Source: JBCBKU01 sp965267475
Lineage (GTDB): Bacteria; Pseudomonadota; Alphaproteobacteria; Rhodobacterales; Rhodobacteraceae
DNA length: 64,000 bases
NCBI GenBank assembly: GCA_965267475.1
Contig: OZ254079.1
Span: forward strand, 1,054,001 to 1,118,000
Direction of reading: 5' to 3'
Shown here: one piece after another, positions 24,048 to 32,266 of the stretch
Position numbering within the stretch: the first letter of the stretch is position 1
Layout of the letters: every line of letters begins with the position of its first letter
The notes under the pieces: generated by a model
The model's database searches: none
Told to the model about the DNA's origin: nothing
The model's input: only the letters and a program-made list of their open reading frames with translations
Program-made: the position numbers and the translations under genes

Positions 24048-25463
24048 ATGAACAGGATTGAAACGGACGTCTGCGTCATTGGCGGAGGCTCTGGAGGGCT
24101 GTCCTTTGCCGCCGGAGCGGTCCAGATGGGGGCGAAAGTCGTCCTTCTGGAAGGCCACCTTATGGGAGGCGATTGCTTGAACTTCGGTTGCGTGCCCTCA
24201 AAGGCGTTGATCGCAGCGGGCAAACAGGCCCAGGCCATGCGGACCGGCGAAATCTATGGCGTCACTCCGGTGTCCCCCGAAGTGAACTATGCCACCGCAA
24301 AAGACCACGTCCGGAATGTGATCGATACGATTGCACCTTTGGACAGTGTCGAGCGGTTCGAAGGCCTCGGGGTCCAGGTGATCCAGGAATTTGGCCGTTT
24401 TATCTCAGAGACCGAGGTTCAGGCAGGCGATACCATCATCAAGGCGCGCCGCTTCGTCGTCGCGACCGGGTCATCGCCTTTCGTGCCACCGATCCCCGGG
24501 ATCGAGAACGTTCATTACTACACCAACGAAACGATCTTTGACCTGCGCGAAAAGCCCGACCATTTGCTGATCGTAGGCGGTGGTCCGATCGGCATGGAAA
24601 TGGCCCAGGCCCACATTCGGCTTGGATCCAAGGTGACAGTCATCGAAGGGATGAAGGCCCTTGGAAAGGATGATCCTGAACTCGCCCAGATCGTTTTGGA
24701 CAAAATTCGCGCCGAAGGCGTCGAAATTGCCGAGGACGCGCTGGCCGAAAGCATTAGCGAAGAGAACGGTCAGATCACCGTCACCGCAAAGGATGGTCGC
24801 AGCTTCACAGGCTCGCATATTTTGATGGCCGTTGGCCGGAAGGCGAATATCGACAAGCTCGACCTCGACAAGGCCGGGATCAAACATGACCGCGCGATCC
24901 AGGTCGATGACAGCCTGCGAACGTCAAACCGCAAGGTCTATGCCATCGGCGATGTGGCCGGGCGGCTGCAATTCACCCATGTGGCAGGCTATCACGCGGC
25001 GACGATCATCCGGTCGGTCTTGTTTGGGCTGCCCGCCAAGACGCGCGAAGATCACATCCCTTGGGCCACGTATACTGAGCCGGAATTGGCTCAGGTAGGC
25101 CTGACCGAGGCGCAGGCCAAGGAAAAGTTCGGTGCTCAGATGGAAGTGGCGCGGTTCGAGTTCAGCCACAACGACCGAGCGATTGCCGAAGGCAAGACCA
25201 CGGGTCTGATCAAGGTGATGGTCGTCAAGGGCCGTCCCGTAGGCGCGTCCATCGCGGGCATTCAGGCGGGCGAACTGATCGGCGTCTGGGCGCTTGCCAT
25301 CGCGAACAAACTGAAAATGTCCCAGGTCGCTGCTATGGTTGCGCCTTACCCGACGTTGGGTGAGATCAACAAACGCGCCGCAGGGGCCTATTTCTCGCCG
25401 CGGCTCTTTGATAACCCACGGGTCAAGTCGGTGGTTCGGTTCGTACAACGCTGGATCCCGTAG
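24048..25463 (+). CDS. Pyridine nucleotide-disulfide oxidoreductase (mercuric reductase/lipoamide dehydrogenase-like)
   Basis: A 471-residue flavoprotein of the class I disulfide reductase family. It has the FAD-binding GGGSGGLSFA at residues 12-21, the redox-active disulfide in GGDCLNFGCVPSK near residue 41, the NAD(P)-binding VGGGPIGMEMA near residue 180 and the second FAD motif YAIGDVAGR. The C-terminal dimer segment, where lipoamide dehydrogenase and glutathione reductase have the catalytic His-Pro-Thr...Glu, reads APYPTLGE, so the catalytic histidine is Tyr. That pattern suggests a different acceptor. It directly follows the TVP38 gene and precedes a histidine kinase. Confidence 0.88.
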   Translation: MNRIETDVCVIGGGSGGLSFAAGAVQMGAKVVLLEGHLMGGDCLNFGCVPSKALIAAGKQAQAMRTGEIYGVTPVSPEVNYATAKDHVRNVIDTIAPLDSVERFEGLGVQVIQEFGRFISETEVQAGDTIIKARRFVVATGSSPFVPPIPGIENVHYYTNETIFDLREKPDHLLIVGGGPIGMEMAQAHIRLGSKVTVIEGMKALGKDDPELAQIVLDKIRAEGVEIAEDALAESISEENGQITVTAKDGRSFTGSHILMAVGRKANIDKLDLDKAGIKHDRAIQVDDSLRTSNRKVYAIGDVAGRLQFTHVAGYHAATIIRSVLFGLPAKTREDHIPWATYTEPELAQVGLTEAQAKEKFGAQMEVARFEFSHNDRAIAEGKTTGLIKVMVVKGRPVGASIAGIQAGELIGVWALAIANKLKMSQVAAMVAPYPTLGEINKRAAGAYFSPRLFDNPRVKSVVRFVQRWIP

Positions 25464-25472
25464 GTTGACGCG

Positions 25473-26891
25473 ATGACAGGGGCACGGATGTTTCTGAACA
25501 CGCTTTCCGGGCGGTTTCTCATCCTGACGATCGTTTTCGTCATGCTCGCGGAGGTCTTGATCTTCGTGCCCTCGATTGCTCGTTTTCGCGAAGACTATCT
25601 TTTGCAACGCATCGAAAAGGCGCAGATCGCATCCCTGGCCCTTGAAGCCGATGACATGATCGACGAAGGTCTTGAGATCGAACTTCTGAACATTTCAGGT
25701 GTGTACAATGTCGTGTTGCGGCGCGACGAGATGCGCCAATTGATGCTGTCTTCCGAGATCCCAAGCCCCATCTTCGCGACCTTCGATCTGCGCGACGCGC
25801 CGGCCATGACCCTAATCATGGATGCGATGCGACGTTTGGTCGATCCTGAACCGCGCACCATTCGTCTGATCGGCAACCCGTCGCAGGATGCCGGGCTTCT
25901 GATCGAAGTGACCTTGCCCACGGCGCCCTTGCGCGAGGCGATGATCGACTATGGCATCCGGATCCTGATTCTGTCGGCCGTCATTTCCGTGGTGACTGCG
26001 GCGATGCTGTTCGTGGTTGTGCGCAGAATACTCGTGCAGCCGATCAGGGGCGTTGTGGGGTCAATGAAAACCTATGCCGCGGCGCCCGAGGATGCGCGAC
26101 GCATCATTGCGCCAAGCGCCAAAGTACTGGAACTTCGCGAAGCCGAAGTCACGCTGCAATCGCTGCAAAACGATCTGACGACCGCGCTTCGTCAGAAGGA
26201 ACGCCTTGCCCAGCTTGGCGGCGCGGTGGCCAAGATCAGCCATGACTTGCGAAATATCCTGACATCCGCGCAGCTTTTCGCGGACCGGATCGAAATGTCC
26301 GAGGATCCGACCGTCAAACGTATGGCGCCCAAGCTTCTGAATTCGATCAGCCGGGCGGTGAACTTGTGCGAAAGCACGCTGGCCTTTGGCAAGGCGCAGG
26401 AACCGCCGCCCAAATTGGACCGGATCGATCTGCTGGGCGTGGTGGATGATGTGCTGGAAAGCGAGCGGTTGGCCTCGGAAGAGGGCACGGTCAGTTTCGA
26501 AGCCGATATCCCGCCTGGGATGCTCGTCCGGGCCGACCCAGAACAGCTTTATCGCGTCCTTGGGAATCTGGTCCGCAACGCACGTCAGGCCATCAGCGCG
26601 ACGTCGAAGCCCGGCGAAGTTCGGATATCAGCCGCGGAAACGGACACCGATTGGGAAATCCGTGTCTCCGACACGGGCCCCGGTCTGCCGCCCAAGGCCC
26701 AAGAACACCTGTTCAAACCATTCCAGGGCGGAATACGCCGCGGCGGCACGGGTTTGGGCCTTGCGATCGCCATGGAGTTGATCCGCGGCCATGGTGGCGC
26801 ACTGGCGCTGGCATCGTCTTCGGATCAGGGTACAGAATTCGTGATGACCCTTCCCAAGGCCGTCTCGGTCCTTGCCGAAGTCGCCGAGTAA
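25473..26891 (+). CDS. Membrane sensor histidine kinase
   Basis: A 472-residue two-component sensor kinase. Two transmembrane helices (about residues 12-34 and 163-187) flank a periplasmic domain of about 125 residues without a recognised fold. A HAMP-like linker is followed by the phosphoacceptor motif AKISHDLRNILTSAQLF near residue 252. The ATPase domain has LVRNARQAI (N box), VSDTGPGLP (G1), and GIRRGGTGLGLAI (G2). No response regulator is adjacent, so it is an orphan in this window. It starts ten bases after the oxidoreductase gene. The start could be 25473 or the sixth-residue Met at 25488. Confidence 0.88.
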   Translation: MTGARMFLNTLSGRFLILTIVFVMLAEVLIFVPSIARFREDYLLQRIEKAQIASLALEADDMIDEGLEIELLNISGVYNVVLRRDEMRQLMLSSEIPSPIFATFDLRDAPAMTLIMDAMRRLVDPEPRTIRLIGNPSQDAGLLIEVTLPTAPLREAMIDYGIRILILSAVISVVTAAMLFVVVRRILVQPIRGVVGSMKTYAAAPEDARRIIAPSAKVLELREAEVTLQSLQNDLTTALRQKERLAQLGGAVAKISHDLRNILTSAQLFADRIEMSEDPTVKRMAPKLLNSISRAVNLCESTLAFGKAQEPPPKLDRIDLLGVVDDVLESERLASEEGTVSFEADIPPGMLVRADPEQLYRVLGNLVRNARQAISATSKPGEVRISAAETDTDWEIRVSDTGPGLPPKAQEHLFKPFQGGIRRGGTGLGLAIAMELIRGHGGALALASSSDQGTEFVMTLPKAVSVLAEVAE

Positions 26892-26898
26892 TCGACAC

Positions 26899-26927
26899 TT
26901 GCATTGACCGGGACGGAGGGCTACATC
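26899..26927 (+). promoter_or_regulatory. Candidate tRNA-Arg promoter
   Basis: TTGCAT at 26899-26904 and TACATC at 26922-26927 are spaced by 17 bases. The -10 ends 14 bases before the first base of the tRNA, a suitable distance for a short leader. Confidence 0.4.
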
Positions 26928-26941
26928 CGCCCTCGGCGTCT

Positions 26942-27018
26942 GCGCTGGTAGCTCAGTTGGATAGAGTACCTGACTACGAATCAGGGGGTCGGGGGTTCGA
27001 ATCCTCCCCAGCGCGCCA
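26942..27018 (+). tRNA. tRNA-Arg (anticodon ACG)
   Basis: A complete 77-base tRNA with encoded CCA. The acceptor stem pairs GCGCTGG (26942-26948) with CCAGCGC (27008-27014), followed by discriminator G and CCA. The anticodon stem CCTGA/TCAGG encloses the loop CTACGAA, giving anticodon ACG, which is read as ICG after A34 deamination. The T arm is GGGGG-TTCGAAT-CCTCC with one G-U pair. No integrase or duplicated 3' end was seen nearby. Confidence 0.97.
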
Positions 27019-27135
27019 TTTCCCAAGAAGCACAAAGTCGGGGCTTACGTGCCGCATTTGGTGGCCGTCCTTTTCCTGTTTATCTTTTGACAGACTTTCC
27101 TGGCGACGCCCGCTGCGCCCCATACGGGTGTGCTG

Positions 27136-27684
27136 TCAAAGATCCTTTGGAGTGTCGATGTCGCGCAAAGTGGTCGGGTCAGCCCGCACGCGTTGTCCAT
27201 CAGACAAGCCCCGCAAAAGCGACCCCGCACCTTGGTCGCCGGTCAGCCCCAAAATTCTGTCGAACCAGGTCGACGGAAAACAGGCCGGCGGCATGACGGC
27301 GGTGCCATCGAAGGCGGCGCTTGGCTGCGCCGTTGTCACCTTGCCCAAGACGTCTTGCAAAAGGCCCGGGGTGACGCCGGGCATGTCGCCCAGGACGATC
27401 AGGACCCGGTCGGTCCCATGGCGCATTGCCTCCGTTATGCCGGCCCTCAGACTGTCGGCCTGCCCCTGCATGCCCGGCGCTGGTGCAACGACCCGGAAAT
27501 CCGACAGGTGATCCGCGACCGACGGCGATCCGGCCACGGCAATCCGGTGGTCCGGCGCCAATTGGCGAATGGCATCCGCAGCATGGGAGACCAGGGGTTT
27601 GCCGAGGTAAGGGGCAAGAAGCTTATCCTCTGGCCCGAAGCGGCGGGACTGGCCGGCCGCCAGCAGAACCGCCGCCGTCGTCAA
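27136..27684 (-). CDS. mocA: Molybdenum cofactor cytidylyltransferase-like NTP transferase
   Basis: A 182-residue MobA-like nucleotidyltransferase. The nucleotide-binding loop LLAAGQSRRFGPEDKLL at residues 7-23 is of the MocA type, which attaches CMP to molybdopterin for xanthine-dehydrogenase-family enzymes. The metal-binding Asp is in VLGDMPGV near residue 97, and GDQGAGSLL also fits. The start overlaps the stop of the xdhC gene (ATGA). No molybdohydroxylase is encoded in the window, so the client enzyme is elsewhere. Confidence 0.85.
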   Translation of the reverse strand: MTTAAVLLAAGQSRRFGPEDKLLAPYLGKPLVSHAADAIRQLAPDHRIAVAGSPSVADHLSDFRVVAPAPGMQGQADSLRAGITEAMRHGTDRVLIVLGDMPGVTPGLLQDVLGKVTTAQPSAAFDGTAVMPPACFPSTWFDRILGLTGDQGAGSLLRGLSDGQRVRADPTTLRDIDTPKDL

Positions 27685-28604
27685 GGCGCGTGCGCCATGG
27701 CCTTGGCCAAGACCTCGGCAAGGACCGAGACCGCCAGAGTGCCAGGATCCCGCGCCGATCGGACAAGCCCTACCGGCCCGTGAAGCCGCACCAGGTCAGC
27801 CTCGGCCACGCCCATCGCTGACAGCACGGCCATCCGGGCATCGCGGGCCCGCTGACTGCCCTGCGCGCCGATGTAAAACGCGTTCGTTTTCAGGGCTTTG
27901 GCGAGAATTGGTGGCTCCCATTCGTGGTCGTGGAAGAACAGGGCAATCGCCGTCCGGTCGTCCACCGAGAGATCCGAAGGGAAGGTCTGCCCCGTCAGTT
28001 GGCGCGTGGCACAGTCCGAGGATGCGCCAATCTCAAGGGTTTCGGGGTCCGGCGACAGAAGCGTGATCGGATATCCGGCGGATTTTACCAGCGCTGCGAA
28101 GGTCGAAGCCTCGGGCCCTTTGCCGAACACGAGGAACTGGAGTTTGGGATCGAACCGGATACGGAGCGTGGACCCGGTTCGACCGGTGTTGCCGGTATTA
28201 ACGCATGCCATCGCGCCGGTATCGATATCAATCTCGAGTGTGCAAGGGGTGCGAGTTTTCGTGCGCCGGGACACCGCATCAAGCACGTCGCGGTCAGGTG
28301 CGGGAAGAAGCAGAACGTCCAGCCCGCCGCCGCAGGGTAGTTCGATATCGGCGAAGGGCGACCCCCGCCCATAGCGCAGAACTCTTGGCTTGCCCGCTTC
28401 CGCAGCGGTTTGTGCATGCAACGCGATGTCAGCTTCGATGCAGCCCGAGGACAGGGTTCCGGACCGCTCGGACGTGCCGAAGATCGCCATCATGGCCCCG
28501 ACCGGCCGATAGGACGGGCCGTCGATGCCCGCAATCACGGCCAGCACCGCCGGTTTTGCAGAGGCGAGGATTGCCTCGATCGGATCGTGGTCGTGGGGCG
28601 TCAT
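27681..28604 (-). CDS. xdhC: XdhC/CoxI family molybdenum-enzyme maturation factor
   Basis: A 307-residue XdhC-family protein, which binds molybdenum cofactor, promotes its sulfuration and delivers it to xanthine-dehydrogenase-type apoenzymes. The N-terminal XdhC/CoxI domain shows SYRPVGAMMAI and GTLSSGCIEADIALHA near residues 30-65, including the conserved Cys. A C-terminal Rossmann-like domain starts at LQFLVFGKGPEAS, with FHDHEWEPPIL and YIGAQGSQRARDAR. The start at 28604 is preferred because GAGG lies 11 bases upstream; ATG at 28613 is too close to it. mocA follows with a four-base overlap. Confidence 0.87.
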   Translation of the reverse strand: MTPHDHDPIEAILASAKPAVLAVIAGIDGPSYRPVGAMMAIFGTSERSGTLSSGCIEADIALHAQTAAEAGKPRVLRYGRGSPFADIELPCGGGLDVLLLPAPDRDVLDAVSRRTKTRTPCTLEIDIDTGAMACVNTGNTGRTGSTLRIRFDPKLQFLVFGKGPEASTFAALVKSAGYPITLLSPDPETLEIGASSDCATRQLTGQTFPSDLSVDDRTAIALFFHDHEWEPPILAKALKTNAFYIGAQGSQRARDARMAVLSAMGVAEADLVRLHGPVGLVRSARDPGTLAVSVLAEVLAKAMAHAP

Positions 28605-28696
28605 GGTCAACATTACCTCGACCTTAGAGGATCCTGCCGGGGTGCCAAGGCACGGCACGGCTTGACCTTGGCATTTCGGAACCCATAACCACGCAT

Positions 28697-28936
28697 ATGG
28701 CACTTTCTTACAAAGCCCGGCGGCGCTGGTCGCTGGTTATCCTGCTGGTGGGGCTGCCGGTCTATATCGTGTCGGTCGTGACCGTGCTGAACCTGCTTGG
28801 ACGCCCAGGTTTCCTGGTCGAGCTTTGCGTCTATGTCGGGCTGGGGATCATTTGGGCTTTGCCGTTCAAGGCCGTGTTCCGTGGGATCGGACAAGAGGAT
28901 CCGGACATGTCGTCCGGTGATGATAGGCAGGCGTGA
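28697..28936 (+). CDS. DUF2842 small membrane protein
   Basis: A 79-residue protein with two transmembrane helices (about residues 12-33 and 40-62), matching the alphaproteobacterial DUF2842 family. The sequence ends in an acidic tail (EDPDMSSGDD). Its role is unknown. It is divergent from xdhC with 92 bases between starts, and is followed by one copy of the intergenic repeat family. Confidence 0.8.
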   Translation: MALSYKARRRWSLVILLVGLPVYIVSVVTVLNLLGRPGFLVELCVYVGLGIIWALPFKAVFRGIGQEDPDMSSGDDRQA

Positions 28937-28941
28937 CCTGA

Positions 28942-29004
28942 TTGAGCGCCTGCGGCGCATTCCTTTCTCTCGTCGTCCGGCTTTGCCGACATCCTCGGGC
29001 CGCC
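28942..29004 (+). repeat. Intergenic repeat family, copy A
   Basis: The copy begins TTGAGCGCCTGCGGCGCA, a short hairpin, continues CCTTTCTCTCGTCGTCCGGC, has a second imperfect hairpin (GTCCGGCTTTGCCGAC), and ends TCCTCGGGCCGCCC. It lies between the convergent DUF2842 and acidic-protein genes. Confidence 0.85.
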
Positions 29005-29088
29005 CGTCCTTAACGTGAACCCCAAATGCGAAACGGGCGTCCCTGGTTCTCAGGGGCGCCCGCATTCGTGAGGAGGACGGCGGATCTG

Positions 29089-31443
29089 TTATTCGCCGGC
29101 GATCCGTGCTTCTGGCCGGAAGCGGCTGTCTTCACGGATGGTGAACTGACCGCGCTTGAGCTTCTGGATTTTGCCTTGGCGCAAGAGTTGCCCGAAGGAC
29201 CGAAGGCCAGCTTCGCGGGTGAAGCTTTCATTTGCCTCAAAGCTTGCGACGCGTTTCATGAGCTGAGGTCGCGAGAAGTGCTTTTGCCCTTCGACGAAGG
29301 CCGAATATGCGGCAGCCGCTTCCAGGAGATCGGGAAGCTCGGTCGCCCCCATTTTCTCGGCAAATTCCGCGAAGCTTTCATCCGGTTCAAAGAGGTTGTC
29401 GTCATCCTCTTGTTCGGCTTCGGGTGTGAAGTCTTCGATCCGGCTGGTCACGCGACGCGGGCGGATTCCGTCGCTTGGTTCGGCGTCGTCGTCATCCTCG
29501 CCGACGCGCTGTTCCGAGACCAGCATCAGCGGAGATCCCGATTCCGCGATGGGCTTGGGCCGTTCGCTTGATGTTTCCGTGCCTTCGTTTTCCGGGCGGC
29601 GCGGGCGCACAACCTGGGCCAGATCGTCGCGATACTGGCTTTGCTCTTCCTGCTCGGCCTCTTCTTTGACGCGCATCCGCTTCAGAAGGCGGTCGGCCTT
29701 GGTGGCGGCAACGGCAGCCTTCAGGTGCGCGATCGCCGAGCGACGGCGCGAGCCTTCGCTTTCGTCGAGCTTGGAATTGGTTTCTTCGAGGATCCGGTCG
29801 AATGCCGCATCGCCCTGCGCTTCGTCTGCACCGGACGGCCGGTCCCGACCATCTGTATGGGCGGCCATAGCACCGGCAATCGCGTCGTCGATATCAGGGG
29901 CGCTTCCTGAAGCCTCTTCTGTCACCAGATCTTCCGTTTCGTCGATCTGGCCCTCGATCACTTCGGGTGCCGGCTCGGCCTCGGCCACCATCGCATCGTC
30001 GTCTTCGTCATCTTCGAAATCGCCAAGATCTTCATCGAAGCTTTCATCGATGTCGTCATCTTCAGAACCGATTGCCGCAAGCTCGTTCAGCAATTCGGTT
30101 TCGTCTTCCTCGCTCAAGGACGTCTCGCCCAGAGTTTCGGCATAGTCATCGGTCGACGTCTGATCGGACACAGCGACTGTGTCGTCCAGGCGAAGCGGTT
30201 CTGCGGCCTCGGCTAGGACGTCGTCATCCTGCATTTCTTCCGCGGCAGCGTCTTCGGGTACCAGGGGAACGATCTTTTCCATTGCCGTCGGCGCATCGAT
30301 CGCTTCTTCGAAGGCATCGTCGTCGAGATCTTCCTCGTCGTCGTTCAACGCCCCCGCGGCGGCGGGAAGAGCCTCTTCCTCGGTGTCCTCGATTGCGACC
30401 TCGTCCTGGGCCGGGTCCTCAGCGGCGTCTGCCGCCTGTTCGAAGGCATCGGCCTCGCTGTCTTCTGTGACAGTGTCGGCAAAGGCGCTTTGCTCCATCA
30501 AGGGTGCAACGTCTTCGGGATGGTCGGTCGCTTCCTCGGCAGATGCCTCGTCGCCGAATGCATCCTCTGCTGCCGAAGAGATCTCTTCTTCCACATCCTC
30601 GGCGGCGGCCTCATCGGCCACGTCTTCGGGCTGATCCTCGACAGTCGCGTCGTCTGCAACAGCTTCGCCTTCATCGGCGATCGCTGCCGGTTCTTCGGAC
30701 AGGGCCGTCTCGGGCAGACCCTCACTGTCTTCCGCGACGGCGTCAGCCAGCATTTCTTCTGCCAGCATCTCTTCCGGGACGTCGTCGTAAGGCGCGTCGG
30801 TGTCAGCCTCGGCCACGTCTGCGAACGCTTCGGCGATGTCACTTTCGACATCGTCTTCGAAGTCCTCAGCCTCGGCGACAGGTTCGGTCACGTCCTCGGC
30901 GGAGGAGCGGTCTTCTTCGTCGCCGTCATCCGCATCAGCCGCGGCGACGGCCCCGGCAGCGGCGGTTGCGGCTGCGCCCGATGCCACGGCGGCCCGAATG
31001 CGGCTTAGCTTGTCGGCTATCGTCTCACCCGGCACTGCGTCTTCGACCGGGGCCGGGGCAACCGGAGCTTCCATCACCGGGGCGGGTTCGGTGCTTTCAT
31101 GCGCTTCGGCCATAGGTTCAGGATCGACGGGCGTTTCGACGACGGGCGCAGGGGCAATCGCCTCTGGCTCGGTCGCGGAGTCCGGCGCTTCGACCTGACG
31201 CAAAACCACGCCACCGTCGGATACTTTGGCTTCGACGCGCTGCTGAATTTCACGCTCGGCAATCCGATGGAGCATCTCGGCATCCGGTGTAGGCGGCTCG
31301 GCCCCGAAATACCGGTCGTCTGCTGCGAGGTCGCGGAAATATTCCGCGATCGACCGCATTGTCGAAAACGGGTCGTCAAACCCTTCGAGCGTGCAGGAAA
31401 AAGTGCCGTACGATACCGTGAGGATCTTGCTCGCGCCTACCAT
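29089..31443 (-). CDS. Large acidic low-complexity protein with conserved ends
   Basis: A 784-residue protein with a strongly acidic middle section (about residues 95-560) made of Ala/Glu/Asp/Val repeats with motifs such as EEAT, AEDV and DDED. The N-terminal 90 residues (ILTVSYGTFSCTLEGFDDPF) and the C-terminal 100 residues (LPDLLEAAAAYSAFVEGQKH and FTREAGLRSFGQLLRQGKIQ) look folded. The C-terminal part resembles a winged-helix-like module. There is no signal peptide or membrane helix. Short and shuffled acidic repeats suggest a disordered spacer between two binding domains. I do not recognise a function. It is divergent from thiN. Confidence 0.85.
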   Translation of the reverse strand: MVGASKILTVSYGTFSCTLEGFDDPFSTMRSIAEYFRDLAADDRYFGAEPPTPDAEMLHRIAEREIQQRVEAKVSDGGVVLRQVEAPDSATEPEAIAPAPVVETPVDPEPMAEAHESTEPAPVMEAPVAPAPVEDAVPGETIADKLSRIRAAVASGAAATAAAGAVAAADADDGDEEDRSSAEDVTEPVAEAEDFEDDVESDIAEAFADVAEADTDAPYDDVPEEMLAEEMLADAVAEDSEGLPETALSEEPAAIADEGEAVADDATVEDQPEDVADEAAAEDVEEEISSAAEDAFGDEASAEEATDHPEDVAPLMEQSAFADTVTEDSEADAFEQAADAAEDPAQDEVAIEDTEEEALPAAAGALNDDEEDLDDDAFEEAIDAPTAMEKIVPLVPEDAAAEEMQDDDVLAEAAEPLRLDDTVAVSDQTSTDDYAETLGETSLSEEDETELLNELAAIGSEDDDIDESFDEDLGDFEDDEDDDAMVAEAEPAPEVIEGQIDETEDLVTEEASGSAPDIDDAIAGAMAAHTDGRDRPSGADEAQGDAAFDRILEETNSKLDESEGSRRRSAIAHLKAAVAATKADRLLKRMRVKEEAEQEEQSQYRDDLAQVVRPRRPENEGTETSSERPKPIAESGSPLMLVSEQRVGEDDDDAEPSDGIRPRRVTSRIEDFTPEAEQEDDDNLFEPDESFAEFAEKMGATELPDLLEAAAAYSAFVEGQKHFSRPQLMKRVASFEANESFTREAGLRSFGQLLRQGKIQKLKRGQFTIREDSRFRPEARIAGE

Positions 31444-31561
31444 GATGTTCGCTTTCTACGCCAATCCAACAACAAAACGTTTACCACGCAGTGGATCCAA
31501 AATAGGTACACAGTGTGGCAATAGCGTGGATTTATTCGGGTCGGGATTGTGCTTTGTTTCC
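31444..31561. promoter_or_regulatory. Divergent promoter interval, acidic-protein gene and thiN
   Basis: This 118-base interval is visibly richer in A and T than its surroundings and must hold both promoters. I could not identify a convincing -35/-10 pair, and there is no TPP riboswitch, as usual for thiamine pyrophosphokinase genes. Confidence 0.4.
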
Positions 31562-32266
31562 ATGTCAGACGCAAATCCGCCCGTGACTGATGTCATCGTC
31601 AAATCGCCCAAATGCGTGACCCTCGTGGGCGCAGGTGAGACTAAGCCACATAATATTGATGATTTATTGACGCGTGCGCCAAGTCTAGTGGCCGCGGATG
31701 GCGGGGCGGCTGCTGCGCTTGAGGCAGGGCACCTTCCTGACACCGTCATCGGCGATTTCGACAGTTTGCCACAATTTGTTCACGAGCGGATCCCTGCCGA
31801 AAGGCTGCATGAAATCAGCGAACAGGACAGTACCGACTTCGAGAAATGCCTGCGCGCGATCAAGGCTCCGTTGATCCTTGCGCTCGGGTTCACCGGGCGC
31901 CGGACGGATCATGAATTGGCGGTTTACAACGCTTTGGCCCGACATAGCGATCAACCCTGCATTGTGCTTGGACAAGAGGATCTGGTCTTTGTCGCTCCGG
32001 CCGACTTGCGGCTGGATCTTGCCCCGGGAACGCGCGTGTCGCTGTTCCCTATGTCGCCGGTCACTGGTCTGTCAGAAGGGCTGAAATGGCCGATCGACGG
32101 GCTGGCCTTTGCGCCGGATGGGCGGGTCGGAACCTCAAACCAGGCGACGGGCCCGGTCCGTATTCAGGTCAGTGGGCCCGGAATGCTGGTGATCCTTCCG
32201 GTCAAGGCGCTGGAACAGGCGATGGCGGCGCTGCTGCCTGGCTCAGGGCGCGTTCCCGGAAGATGA
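31562..32266 (+). CDS. thiN: Thiamine pyrophosphokinase
   Basis: A 234-residue enzyme that makes thiamine diphosphate from thiamine and ATP. The diagnostic motifs are present: VAADGGAAAALEAG near residue 42, VIGDFDSLP near residue 62, QDSTDFEKCL near residue 85 and GFTGRRTDHELA near residue 107. The C-terminal thiamine-binding domain ends GTSNQATGPVRIQVS. The start at 31562 is the first Met in the conserved part; the frame is open far upstream but not conserved. The last 65 bases overlap the end of the convergent EamA gene. Confidence 0.92.
   Translation: MSDANPPVTDVIVKSPKCVTLVGAGETKPHNIDDLLTRAPSLVAADGGAAAALEAGHLPDTVIGDFDSLPQFVHERIPAERLHEISEQDSTDFEKCLRAIKAPLILALGFTGRRTDHELAVYNALARHSDQPCIVLGQEDLVFVAPADLRLDLAPGTRVSLFPMSPVTGLSEGLKWPIDGLAFAPDGRVGTSNQATGPVRIQVSGPGMLVILPVKALEQAMAALLPGSGRVPGR

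Noticed and set aside
26942..27135. tRNA-Arg as an integration site of a mobile element
   Set aside because: No integrase gene, no duplicate of the tRNA 3' end and normal housekeeping-type genes follow.
31444..31561. TPP riboswitch upstream of thiN
   Set aside because: The conserved CUGAGA and ACCUGAU elements are absent.
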